NCBI GenBank assembly: GCA_946894095.1
Contig: OX335663.1
Location: 1,984,001-2,048,000, forward strand
Length of the DNA: 64,000 nucleotides
DNA from: Incurvaria masculella
Lineage: Eukaryota > Arthropoda > Insecta > Lepidoptera > Incurvariidae
Direction of reading: 5' to 3'
How positions within the stretch are numbered: the first letter of the stretch is position 1; each line of letters opens with the position of its first letter. The position numbers and the translations under genes were made by a program. The notes under the pieces were generated by a model. That model was given only the letters and a program-made list of their open reading frames with translations. It made no database searches and was not told the origin of the DNA. Positions 54,273 through 64,000 of the stretch are shown here, piece after piece.

Positions 54273-54908
54273 TTAACCGACTTAAAAAAAAAAATTAACA
54301 AAAAAAATAACCGACTTCAAAGAAAAAACACTAAAAAGTAAAAAATAATTGCCATTTTTGTAGTTACGATTTCTGTTATTTTTTGAGTCGGCGTCAGCCG
54401 GGCACGCGCAGCGCCAATCAAGAGAACCTAACCTAACCTAACCTAACCTAACCTAACCCAACCTTGGCTGACACCGACTCAAAAAATAACAGAAATCGTA
54501 ACTACAAAAATGGAAATTATTTTTTACTTTTTAGTGCTTTTTCTTTGAAGTCGGTTATTTTTTTTGTTATTTTTTTTTTATTTGTTTATTTTTAGTGAAT
54601 CACACTTATTAATTTGTACACGTCCTTTCCAATAAAAAAAGAATCACCGAAATCGGTTGCCGTTATATTGAGTTATTCGTCCATTTGTCGCGCACATCTT
54701 AATACAAATTTAAGACTTTTATGATTTTCTCATGGATATCATTGTCAGAACTTAACCAAATTAAAATGTGACCACTTGGAAAGCACTAGCTATCATTTAA
54801 AAAAATAATCATCAAAATGGGTTCACCCAGGCAAAAGTTATTAGGTAACAAACATAAAAAAAACATACAGACGAATTGATAACCTCCTCCTTTTTTGAAG
54901 TCGGTTAA
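54273..54908. mobile_element. Hairpin-headed element (GAAGTCGGTT family), copy 3, with telomere-type insert
   Basis: Same plan as 31199-31778, but the loop holds a run of AACCT units at 54427-54465 where the other copies read AACCTTGGCTACCTTGG. Confidence 0.85.
54427..54465. repeat. (AACCT)n, telomere-type TTAGG run inside a hairpin loop
   Basis: Seven units or so of AACCT, the complement of TTAGG. Confidence 0.85.
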
Positions 54909-55266
54909 AAAGGAGGAGGTTATCAATTCGTCTGTATGTTTTTTTTTATGTTTGTTACCTCATAACTTTTGCCTGGGTTCAGATTCACTAAAAATAAACA
55001 AATTAAAAAAAATTAACAAAAAAAATAACCGACGTCAAAGAAAAAGCACTAAAAAGTAAAACATAATTGCCATTTTTGTAGTTACGATTTTTGTTAATTT
55101 TTTGAGTCGGTGTCAGCCAAGGTAGCCAAGGTTCTCTTGATTGGCGCAGCGCGTGCCCGGCTGACGCCGACTCAAAAATTAACAAAAATTGTAACTACAA
55201 AAATGGCAATTATTTTTTACTTTTTAGTGCTTTTTCTTTGAAGTCGCTTATTTTTTTTGTTAATAT
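54909..55266. mobile_element. Hairpin-headed element, copy 4, inverted and truncated
   Basis: Starts with the reversed end of the element (AGGAGGAGGTTATCAATTCG) at the join with copy 3, then jumps to its own large hairpin (55030-55250) with reversed loop GGCGCAGCGCGTGCCCGGCT. Confidence 0.8.
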
Positions 55267-55996
55267 TTTTTTTACTTCACCACTGTGGCGTATTTGATGA
55301 ATAAAAATATTAACAAAAACATACTCTGTACACGCGAAACTATTGCTTATCTGTGTGTGACAGCATTACATACATGAGTACACGAGCGAGCGATTACAAG
55401 CATTAGGAGTTTCGATTACATATAAAATACATTTAAAATCAAGCAATCAAAATTAAAACACTATTAGCAAGAAAGACAATAAAAAAAAACAACGAAACAG
55501 AACAAAAAAAAAACAAAATAGTTCTTAAGAAAAAAAAAATCGCAAAACTACATGAACATAATACTAGAAACAAAAGCAGCAATGTATTTTTACATTCTTA
55601 AAGAAATGAGATACTTCCACAATATCTTTGCCCCTTCTAGGTTTTGGAGAGATATCGCTTCTGGGTGCTGCTCGTTTCGTTATCTTTCATACATTATCAC
55701 CGGGCATATCTAAAAAGTTTACAATTTAATCAATACATGTTACTTAATGCTAGCTTTAAGTTTAGATACCCGTTGAATATTGATGGTATCACGCGATCAA
55801 GTGTTCTTCGACCATAATATAACCCATAACAGTTACCTACCGTTCTTTTTACTTCGAGTATTTAACGAACCATTTGGATCAAGGACCGGCTCTAACGTCT
55901 GATACCAAATACGATTTTGGTGACGACTGCAATACTTTTGAATGTTCAATCTTTGCGGTCAATGTCCGTAACGCAGGTATAGAGTTAAATAAATGT
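55267..55996. other. Unassigned A-rich region
   Basis: Poly-A-rich 55470-55570; nothing coding recognised. Confidence 0.4.
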
Positions 55997-56225
55997 ATGA
56001 AGGTATAATATTAAACACTGTGTTAGTAGGAGGCAATCATTACGGGAAGAAGGATTGCAGGTAGGAGAATTCCAAATTATGGGTATACAGCAGGTGGCGA
56101 AATTGGTTAGACGCAATACCCGCGAATGGTATGTTTTTCTGTTTCGGTCCAAGCCTTGCAGTATATTCGTAAAGTAGTTCTTTTTACAGGGATATTACTT
56201 TACATACATACATATCACATTCCTT
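55997..56225 (+). mobile_element. Second tRNA-related SINE family, best copy
   Basis: GTGTTAGTAGGAGGCAATCA, AATTATGGGTATACAGCAG, GGTGGCGAAATTGGTTAGAC (A-box-like), GCAATACCCGCGAATGGTAT, TTTCGGTCCAAGCCTTGCAG (decayed B box), AAGTAGTTCTTTTTACAGG. Confidence 0.65.
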
Positions 56226-56796
56226 GTAAGTAATACTAGTTCTGGCTGGATCTAGTAGGTTAGAATTTACTTCCGACAGTTCGGTGTAATCCATCGCCTC
56301 CATCGTTCACCTGAGATACCGCCTGCGAACACGTATGACATTGCTTATGGAAAAATAGTTCCATCCGAAAAAAAAAGAAAATCAAAGAATATGTTTAGGC
56401 TGCGACCCTTAAAACTCCGTTTCCTTACCATTACCTAAGAAATTCAATAAAACATTCCCTTTTCCTGGAGTTGACACCTAGCCGAATCCATCATGCTAAT
56501 AACAGACCCTAAGGGAATGAAAATGGATGTATCCATTCACGAAGAAGGAGCGCCGTAAAACTGCTCTCATGAAAAATACATCCGGAATTGAAATAAATTC
56601 TTTCCGCATTGGATTAAACTATCATTTATAAAGCGGCCTCTATGACACGGGTGGGTGAATGTAGAGTTACGAAGCTGATAGAACCGGCAAAACGATTTAT
56701 TCTTAAGAAGTTTGCGGAATATTTCAGAATGATAAAAGGAAGACTGATACTTGCTTATCTGTAGTTTTTGGAAAGCGTAATTTATTTCTTAAGATT
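56226..56796. other. Unassigned stretch
   Basis: Nothing recognisable seen. Confidence 0.4.
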
Positions 56797-56797
56797 T

Positions 56798-57120
56798 AAA
56801 ACCGGCCAAGTGCGAGTCGGACTCGCACATGAAGGGATCCGTAACATCGTACAAGATTTAACACAAAAAATCACGTTTTTTATATGCCCCCCCCCCCACC
56901 TTGAATTTTTATTATTTTTTAATTAAACCTATTTGTTGTTATAGCGGCAAAATAAATACATAATCTGTGAACACGTCAGCTGCCTACCTATTACGGTTCA
57001 TGAGATACAGCCCTGTGACAGACGGACGGACGGACGGACGGATGGACGGACGGACGGACGGACAGCGGAGGCTTAGTAATAGGGTTCCGTTTTCACCCTT
57101 TGGGTACGGAACCCTAAAAA
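56798..57120 (-). repeat. (GTCC)n microsatellite-associated repeat, near full length
   Basis: AACCGGCCAAGTGCGAGTCG, a C run at 56886-56897, GGAC tract 57023-57063, CCTTTGGGTACGGAACCCT. Confidence 0.9.
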
Positions 57121-57604
57121 GGGATCTTTCGCATTAGAAATTTAAAAGTAAGTTATTTGATCGCTAGGTAGAAATATAAAAACATTTATGCAAACACAAA
57201 TAAAGCTGCTTCCATTTAGAATTATACTATTAATCGAAAAAGTTCAGAAAATTGCTCCTTTCGCAATTTTTTCGTGTATCTAAAATAAAAACGTAAGTAA
57301 AGGAAAGTTAGTTTATTTATTTATTTATATTAAGGCACACCAACAGTACACACACAGTTTTCAATAAAATACCTAACTAAAATATAGTTAGGTATAAACA
57401 CCCGTAAAAAAAAAATTTAGACTAATATATAGTGTAAAAGACCGTAAAACGATTATAATGTGTTGCTTTCATTCTTTAAAAAAATATATGTTTGTAAACA
57501 CTTATTTACTAGGTTTTACTAGGATTGCAAGCCAGTTCTTGGAAACTATCAAGGCTTTAGACAATTTTCTTATTTGTGGTACAAGATCACATATTTATCT
57601 AATG
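57121..57604. other. Unassigned AT-rich stretch
   Basis: Nothing recognisable seen. Confidence 0.4.
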
Positions 57605-58215
57605 AATAAGCGTGAAACATATATCACTACATAGTATAAAACAAAGTCGCTTTCTCTGTCCCTATATCCCTATGTATGCTTAAATCTTTAAGACTACGCT
57701 ACGGATTTTGATGTGGTTTTTTTAATAGATAGAGTGATTGAAGAGGAAGGTTTATATGTATAATAACATCCATTAAATAGCGGAGAAATACTGTTATTTT
57801 TGAGGTTTCTAATGTGATGTCGTAAATAATTAATTTTTTTTCCGCTTACATTGCAAACGCAGGCTGAACCCTATGAGATTTATCAAAATAATGTACTAAG
57901 TATTGTACACATTGAAAAGGTCTACAGAAAACTCTGCGATGATAAATGTCTATCTCTTATGGATATCCCACAATAACATTTTTTTGTCGTTTACTTTTTA
58001 CGACAAATAATGGCTAATTTTCGAAGCGATTTTAACCAAACAGCATTAATCCTTATCCAATTAAATGCCTTAAATACATTGTTGATTGAATATAGATCTA
58101 TATGGCCCTTTAGAGCATATGATTTAAGTGAATATTTTCGAAGATATTACTGATTTCAAAATTGCGGGACGTAGCGTAGCGATCCAATTTTGTAATTAGA
58201 TACATTGTCTAAGTA
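57605..58215 (+). repeat. Probable interspersed element of about 600 bp
   Basis: Contains CTTTCTCTGTCCCTATATCC, GGATTTTGATGTGGTTTTTT, CAAACGCAGGCTGAACCCTA and ACGTAGCGTAGCGATCC. This combination resembles a common lepidopteran non-autonomous element (probably Helitron-like). Only one copy is in the window, so boundaries are rough. Confidence 0.45.
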
Positions 58216-58283
58216 TCGTAAATAGTAGTATCGATCCTCGTGTCCTCGCTTCACGGTCGATTATACACACATACATAACACAT

Positions 58284-58667
58284 TCAGCCTCAGTGGCCCA
58301 GTGGCGCGACACTTCGGCGATCGCTCTCCGAAGTTAAGCAACGCTGGGTCCGGTCTGGTCTTGGATGGGTGACCATTCGACCGTTGAGAGAGGCTGGCCG
58401 TGGTTCGGATTCCACGTTAAGCTGTAGGTCCCCTTCCTTACTTACTAGGTGGTAGGGTTTATCCCGCCCGGGTTGGTACCATCGCATTGGATGAACGATG
58501 GTCGAAGCGGCAATGAAAATTGTCCGTGTTTTCCATCCAGTTCAATGTAGCCGTGCAATATAAGGAAGGTCCTGGCATGGCACCTAGTTCCCATGTGGTG
58601 TGTTGGGCTAATACCATTACAGAACGTGTGGTATTAGCCATCCATGTCCAGTCACATAAAAAAAAAA
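58284..58667 (+). mobile_element. 5S-rRNA-headed SINE, full length
   Basis: Head CAGCCTCAGTGGCCCAGTGG to TTGGATGGGTGACCATTCGA, then shared body and A tail. Very close to the copies at 19022 and 21735, implying recent activity. Confidence 0.9.
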
Positions 58668-59083
58668 CATTCCTGAGCATTATTCAATTTGTGTGTCTAA
58701 CATGAATAACTTATGACATCGCCAGTTTGCACATTGTTAGGTCTTCGGTCCTGGACCGCTGTCACGACAAAATGACATGTTACCCGATTGTACCCTTTAT
58801 CGGGTTCACACCTCTGCCCCACCCACGTATAGCTACACCAGTTACGATAGCAGACACACACGGCGTTGTAATAATGCAGTCGGAAAATGTAACACAGTGG
58901 GGCCAGCTACAGCTGTGATTGTTTTAAACGAAATACACGCCATTGACATCATACATGGACAATTATTGAGGCAACTTATTGCCGGCAACTGTTGCCAGTC
59001 GTAGTGAAGCAATAAATGGAGTGCTATAGAGCAATCGCGATACATTTTCGGCAATTATTTAAAATATATGAAGCTATGCTCCT
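58668..59083. other. Unassigned stretch
   Basis: Nothing recognisable seen. Confidence 0.4.
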
Positions 59084-59262
59084 TTTTAGGGTTCCGATCC
59101 CAAAGGGTGAAAACGGAACCCTTTCGTTCGTCCGGCCGTCCGTCTGTCACATGGCTGTATCTCATGAACCATATTAGGTAGGCAGCTGTTTTGGTTTTAA
59201 ATCCTGAGCGATGGTACGGAACCCTTCGTGTGCGAGTCCGACTCGCACTTGGCCGGTTTTTT
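59084..59262 (+). repeat. (GTCC)n repeat, internally deleted
   Basis: TAGGGTTCCGATCCCAAAGG, very short GTCC tract, GCGAGTCCGACTCGCACTTG. Confidence 0.82.
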
Positions 59263-59266
59263 ATTT

Positions 59267-59725
59267 GACTTGATGGCTAAATACCACATCTACTGTCATG
59301 TTATTAGCCCAACACACTTCATGGGACAATTTTCATTGCCGCTTCGACCATCAATGCGATGGTACCAACCTGGGCGGGATTAACCCTACCACCTAGTAAG
59401 GGAGGAAGGTGACCTACAGTTTAACGTGGAATCTGAGCCACAAAAGACGAATCCCTTATTGGCTCTTACGGCGTGGACGGAAAGAAATTTCGCCAGCGTA
59501 ATACTCATAAATTCCGAGACAAAAAGTTTTTTTTTTCTCTACAGTGTCTAGTTACCGAGATATACATTTTTGAAATTTATGTTTTTGTCTAGTGTAATTT
59601 GATAAGGAATGTTTAGTTTAGCTAAGGAAGGTCTTGGCATGGAACCTAGATCCCACGTGGCGCATCAGGCTAATGTCAGCAGGTGTGATATTAGCCATCC
59701 ATGTCCAAGTACACACAACATCCAG
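59267..59725. mobile_element. SINE fragments, opposed
   Basis: Minus piece 59267-59455 (CAATGCGATGGTACCAACCT, GGTGACCTACAGTTTAACGT) and plus piece 59618-59725 (GGTCTTGGCATGGAACCTAG, CCATCCATGTCCAAGTAC). Confidence 0.7.
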
Positions 59726-60710
59726 TCTTCCAAGTCCAGTCATTTTTTGGGAAGATGGTTTTTTTTTTATTTATTAGTTAGGAAACACAAAAATAGACAA
59801 TATAACAAATAATCAAAAAAATAAACTAAACAATTCACCTGTCTTCTAACTATTCCTAACGTAATACATTTTATGATTAAAATAAAAAAAGACGACCGGC
59901 TTTGATTACATTTCATTCCAAATATAAAGTAAATTTTTTTCACTATGAGGATTTTGGAGTAGTAGAATTTGAAGAAGATAGCCCGGGCACGTATTCACGT
60001 TTACCCCATTCGTCGCTAACAGACGGTGCCCAATTGCCCCGCCAGGAACACCACTCATATCGGGCGTGTGATTCATTACTAATAAATTTTGGAATAGCTA
60101 AGGAACAATGAAACCTACGCTAAACTAGTCTTCATCCGAAATGGGCTCGAGACAGTAGCATTTCTTGACAGCAACAAATATCGGAGCAATAGCGACGGTA
60201 TTACTGTTAGTTAGTAAGGCTTTAACGAACATTTATCATTGAAAACTTATTATGGTACCTACCTATTGTAGGGTTCGTGATGGTGGTGTGGTGTGTAGAA
60301 GGTGGCGAGTGAGTGATGAGTGAGGATGCGGGCGCGGGAGTCGAACTGAACCCAATATTTTCATTTTCAGTTCAGTGATATTCTCCTGTTTTTATTTTTA
60401 TTTTCCGGAATGCCCCAAACTTGTCACATTCCCATGGCAACGTTTCGAAATTTTAGACTCCTAGTGTGTCCTCTCTTGATTGGCTTTTTCATATTTTTTT
60501 CTTTCTTCAGCTATAGACAGTTGTCTATGGGCAACCTATATTTTACTTGCCGCGGAAATAAAGACAATACTAAATATAACATCCTACACTATATATAATG
60601 ATGTGAACTTATATTACTCAATATAATCCTGTTAAGGTTATACCTTGACGTACGTAACATATTCACATCCTAGCTGAAACGAATCTACGCAAGCCTAATT
60701 TGTGCAAGAT
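59726..60710. other. Unassigned region
   Basis: No gene recognised. GC-rich pieces at 59965-60070 and 60275-60350 do not give a convincing frame. Confidence 0.35.
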
Positions 60711-61108
60711 GTTTTTATGGAACCTGACTAGATGGCTAATACCACACAAGTACCGTTATGATATTAGCCTAATTATGAATTAATTGCCCTAAGCTAAGTT
60801 AAGATTAATTGCTAGGACCTTCCCTTTATGAGCACGGCTGCATTGAACTGGATGGAAAATACAGACAATTGTTCAATGCCGCTTCAACCATAGTTCATCC
60901 AATGCAGTGGTACCAACCCGGGCGGGCTTAACCCTACCACCTAGCAGCGGAAGGGAACCTACAGTTTTACAGCTCGCATTCGTAACTAAATGCACTCATC
61001 CACCTCAGGAACAGAAAGAAAATGTTGCATGACCGGGGCGAGGATTTGAATCCAGACCTATCGCTTGAAAGACAAGTCCTCTAGCCTCTAGACCACGAGC
61101 TGTATAAT
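60711..61108 (-). mobile_element. SINE, minus strand, with a different tRNA-like head
   Basis: Body as in the other copies (GATGGCTAATACCACACAAG, GCGGGCTTAACCCTACCACC). The head reads GAGGATTTGAATCCAGACC (reversed B-box GGATTCAAATCC) and TCTAGACCACGAGCTG, differing from the usual head. Confidence 0.7.
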
Positions 61109-62254
61109 ACATAACTTCAAACTTCAAGCAAACAAACACAATGTTTGCTGGAAGTGGTACTGTTAATACTAATGATCTGAGACATGTAACAATAACAGAC
61201 TCTCCTGTAAATTACAGCTTGAAATGTGAGAGCAAGCTACACCTCCTTTGGAAAATTCTCCTTCAAACGTAGCTCCAATCCGAACCACAAACAACCAAGG
61301 CGGTGTCGCCCTGAACTCCGACTACGCAAACAGTGTGAAGCATTTACCAAAGCCACCGAGCATTCCCCGAATTATTCTCACTATAAACACTTGCTCGCTG
61401 GTAACATCTTACGAGCTGCACAGTGGCCGATTTGGTAAAAGTCTGGATAAAATATTGCAAGAGCAGGCATTCGGGGTTAGTTTTATGTGATTAAACATGG
61501 ATGACTTCTGCCAGCGAATATTTCATTTGATTGCTCCTCGCCCCTAACTTGCTAAAAATCCGAACTATAAACAACAAATCCATTATTCGTCTGTTACGGT
61601 ATGCACAGAAGACATACATTGGGACTTGTATTTGAATCGTCGACCATTTACAATTAAATACAATTAGAATTAAAGCAGAACAAGTTCATTATTTGTCAAT
61701 ATAATGGCAAGAGGCTCACTTAAATCTAGATTTTGAAATAAACTATACTAATTATTTATATTATTAAGTGTTGTTGTTGTAAGTGGAGTTGAACGCAGCA
61801 CAATTGAACAAGGCTCTCTATGATAAAACCCTCTTTAGTGACTTAATATTCTAGGACAAGTACATAATTGTACAATTTATGTTAATTATATTTTGACATT
61901 GACACTACAATTGTAGTATTTTGTATATATTATATTATATTGACTTGATACACTTTATCTGTATCAAAATTGACGAGGGCTCTGTACACCCGACATAGCT
62001 GTTAAGTTGAAGAAGGCGTTTACACCCGAAATCAATACTCAATATGTATAATTATTAGGTTATTAAGTTAAGTAATTTATTTATTATTTAAGACTTTTCA
62101 CATTGTGTGCTGTTGTTTCCTCGTAGTTCTTAGCTTTAGACCGTTCTACCAATGTAAGTTTGGCAGTAGCATTTAGATATGAAATCATAATTGTGTTATA
62201 TCATTTATGTGGACAAAAAAAAGACAAAAAAAAACATAATTTTTAGACCAGTGA
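61109..62254. other. Unassigned region
   Basis: Two overlapping short frames at 61226-61490 show no known domain. 61940-62030 resembles the 23218-24040 blocks (GTACACCCGACATAGC). Confidence 0.3.
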
Positions 62255-62365
62255 AGTTTCTTTGCGGGTTCTTCTTCACTGGTTGATCGAATCCACGGAT
62301 CAATCAAATTGTGACATGACTTAGTGTAGTTTGACTACCAGAAGTTGAATAAATAAATATTCTAC
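62255..62365 (+). mobile_element. LINE 3' end fragment (second family)
   Basis: GTTTCTTTGCGGGTTCTTCT, ATGACTTAGTGTAGTTTGAC, GAAGTTGAATAAATAAAT tail. Confidence 0.55.
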
Positions 62366-62900
62366 TTTTCGTAGAATATTGTTACAAATATTTTTACTAA
62401 AACCGGTTTGTATAATCTTCGATTCCAGAGGAGCCATTACGAGACTTTTAGAAAAATGCATTTGAATAAAATATCTTTACTTATCTCTTTACATATCCAT
62501 TTTGACGAATATGCTTTATGCGAAATATTCATAATTTATGAAATATATTTACACACTTTTTGTTTTGATTTTCATACACAAGAGCAGTTCCTATGTTACC
62601 AACCATTAAACTCTAAGACATTTGGTCTAGCTGAACTACCGAGCGCGACCCACAGTCCACACGACGAAACTCTTCCACCGCATCTAGCGCCTTCGAGAAC
62701 GTTTGTTTCTATAATTGGACAAGTTGCTCCTATATTGCCGCGACTTAGCCGCCAGGCGCTAGAAACAATTTGCCTCAAGAAGCTACCGCTTAGAAATGCA
62801 GTTCTCTTGGAGGAGCAGAATTTTCGTACAACGCAGCGAGGCGATACCACGGAAGTCTTAATTATTTTTTCAGTCGTGTCAAACAAAACAATGCATTCCT
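62366..62900. other. Unassigned stretch with overlapping opposite frames
   Basis: Long frames exist on both strands (62408-62926 plus, 62596-62967 minus) but neither shows a domain and both run into the MITE at 62901. Confidence 0.25.
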
Positions 62901-63163
62901 GCGGCCTTATTGCCGAACAGCGATAGTCGCTGCCAGCGTCAGTGTCGTTGCTAACGAGGCATCGCATTCAAGATTTTTCGGCTACCATCGACTTACCGAT
63001 ACCGATGACATAGACTATGTTGATGGCGGCTACAGATAAAAATTAATTGCGGTTGCCTATCTTTTATCCGCAGTAACGGTAGCCGCAAAATTTGGTATGC
63101 GATGTCTCGTTAGCAGCGACACTGACGCTGGCAGCGACAGACGCTGTTCGGCAATAAGGCCGC
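62901..63163. mobile_element. Foldback MITE with about 68-bp arms
   Basis: Tips GCGGCCTTATTGCCGAACAG and its reverse complement; arms continue through GCTGCCAGCGTCAGTGTCG. A second inner pair (CGGCTACCA near 62980 and GGTAGCCGC near 63078) makes it doubly folded. Confidence 0.9.
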
Positions 63164-63244
63164 TGGACTTCAACACAATTTTTGACCAGAGAAATTTAAA
63201 CTGTTTTTTTTTATTGGAAATGGGGATGCCGCTAATATTGTTGT

Positions 63245-63415
63245 TGTTTTATTATTTATTCATCATGCATAGACAGTACACTGTACTCGGTCTTTTCATA
63301 TTTTATCATTAGCCAGTTCAGCAACCTCAGCGAAGAAGAACTGGCAAGACATTCCGTTGGTTCTTTTTTCAACGTTCACTTAGTCTAAGTTTACAAAAGT
63401 ATTTGCCCTGTCTTG
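63245..63415 (+). repeat. Interspersed repeat family H, first half
   Basis: TCATCATGCATAGACAGTAC, AGCCAGTTCAGCAACCTCAG, GAAGAAGAACTGGCAAGACA. Confidence 0.65.
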
Positions 63416-63423
63416 TGAATGTG

Positions 63424-63595
63424 AATCACAGGTCAATCAGTCAGCGTGTTTGCGTCCACTGCTGGACATACGCCTCTCCAATTTACCTCCAGTCCTCCCG
63501 GCGTTCAGCGGTACGGGACCACTGCTTTCCGCCTACGGACTTGATGTCGTCGTCCCACCTGGTCGAGCGAGTCACATTTTAGCGGGCTCAGAGCC
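63424..63595 (-). pseudogene. LINE reverse transcriptase C-terminus, remnant
   Basis: Minus-strand frame: TRWDDDIKSVGGKQWSRTAE, RREDWR, an in-frame TAA, then IGEAYVQQWT. The order RW-DDI, G-W-A-R, W and EAY-QQWT is the end of RTE-like LINE polyproteins. The stop shows it is dead. Related to 14980-15050. Confidence 0.65.
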
Positions 63596-63596
63596 T

Positions 63597-63905
63597 GTAG
63601 TCCCAGTTATCACCTAAATTGGCGTTGACGGCAAACCGATCAAATGGCGTTTTCCGTAAAAACGTCAAACTCCATACACGTTTTTACTAGATATTCTGTG
63701 GCTTTACTCCTTCAAGCTGTCAAAGTCAAACTCGGTTCCGATTTGTATGAAAACGCGGAGTCGGCGTAAACGGCAACGTCGACGTATTACCGGCAACGTT
63801 GAGTAAGCTGTCAAATCAAACTCGGACTCGCAAATGTTAGTTCGAGCGCTCTTCGATTTCTCCATACATATGAAAACGCCAGGGTGACAACTGAGACTAC
63901 CGGCT
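63597..63905 (+). mobile_element. Foldback MITE family F, copy 3
   Basis: TTATCACCTAAATTGGCGTT at the left, GGGTGACAACTGAGACTACC at the right; most of the interior matches 19508-19850. Confidence 0.78.
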
Positions 63906-63968
63906 CTGGTCGGGCGAATGTTCAAAACAAAATTGACTCGGGCGGAGCCGGGAACCTAAGCTAGTTTT
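63906..63968 (+). mobile_element. Helitron-like element, 3' end
   Basis: CGGGCGGAGCCGGGAACCTA then GCTAG, the usual end of the family. Confidence 0.5.
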
Positions 63969-64000
63969 TCTGTGAAAATGTTCGCATTTTATTATCAACT

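Noticed and set aside
54427..54465. Chromosome end
   Set aside because: Only about seven telomere-type units and unique sequence continues on both sides.
62408..62926. 172-codon open frame as a gene
   Set aside because: No domain, strongly mixed composition, runs into a MITE arm, and an overlapping opposite frame of similar length exists.

Overview
The window looks like nuclear DNA of a moth or butterfly (Lepidoptera). It is intron-rich, has no bacterial-style operons, and is packed with short interspersed repeats: elements built around (GTCC)n tracts, tRNA- and 5S-headed SINEs, Helitron-like elements, TTAA-flanked foldback elements and short TTAGG telomere-type runs. The only convincing host genes are secreted lipases of the pancreatic triacylglycerol lipase (insect neutral lipase) family. 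The species cannot be named from the sequence alone.

Genes. Four lipase paralogues are present. Lipase D (minus strand) enters from the left edge: its first three exons and the start of the fourth lie between 1 and 4274. Lipases A (20763-28495, plus) and B (32419-40711, plus) are close tandem duplicates, five exons each, encoding 421 and 424 residues. Lipase C (42190-45496, minus) lies tail-to-tail with B and has four exons and 364 residues. All four have an N-terminal signal peptide and a first intron that splits a Cys codon before Pro-Gly. A, B and C show a Ser nucleophile and His; the acid residue is Asp in B and C but Glu in A. Two exon architectures exist: A and B share an intron after a Tyr-Arg pair, while C and D lack it and instead have an intron before an Asn-x-Lys motif.

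Layout. 1-4274: lipase D with SINEs, a LINE tail and foldback elements in its introns. 4275-20762: a 16 kb repeat field. It holds a Penelope-like element remnant with a hammerhead-like hairpin (8356-8800), a LINE 3' end with reverse-transcriptase C-terminus (9750-10420), an almost exact 1361-bp tandem duplication (11420-14141), and several foldback families. 20763-45496: the A-B-C lipase block, its introns expanded by repeats. 45500-64000: no recognisable host gene; SINEs, (GTCC)n elements, hairpin elements with TTAGG repeats, TTAA elements and LINE scraps.

How the parts relate. The lipases are probably digestive or fat-mobilising enzymes secreted by midgut or other tissue, expanded by local duplication. 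The mobile elements account for most of the rest. The most unusual observation is that one SINE body and tail occurs behind two different RNA polymerase III heads, one tRNA-like and one 5S-rRNA-like. No new operon-like or defence system was found.
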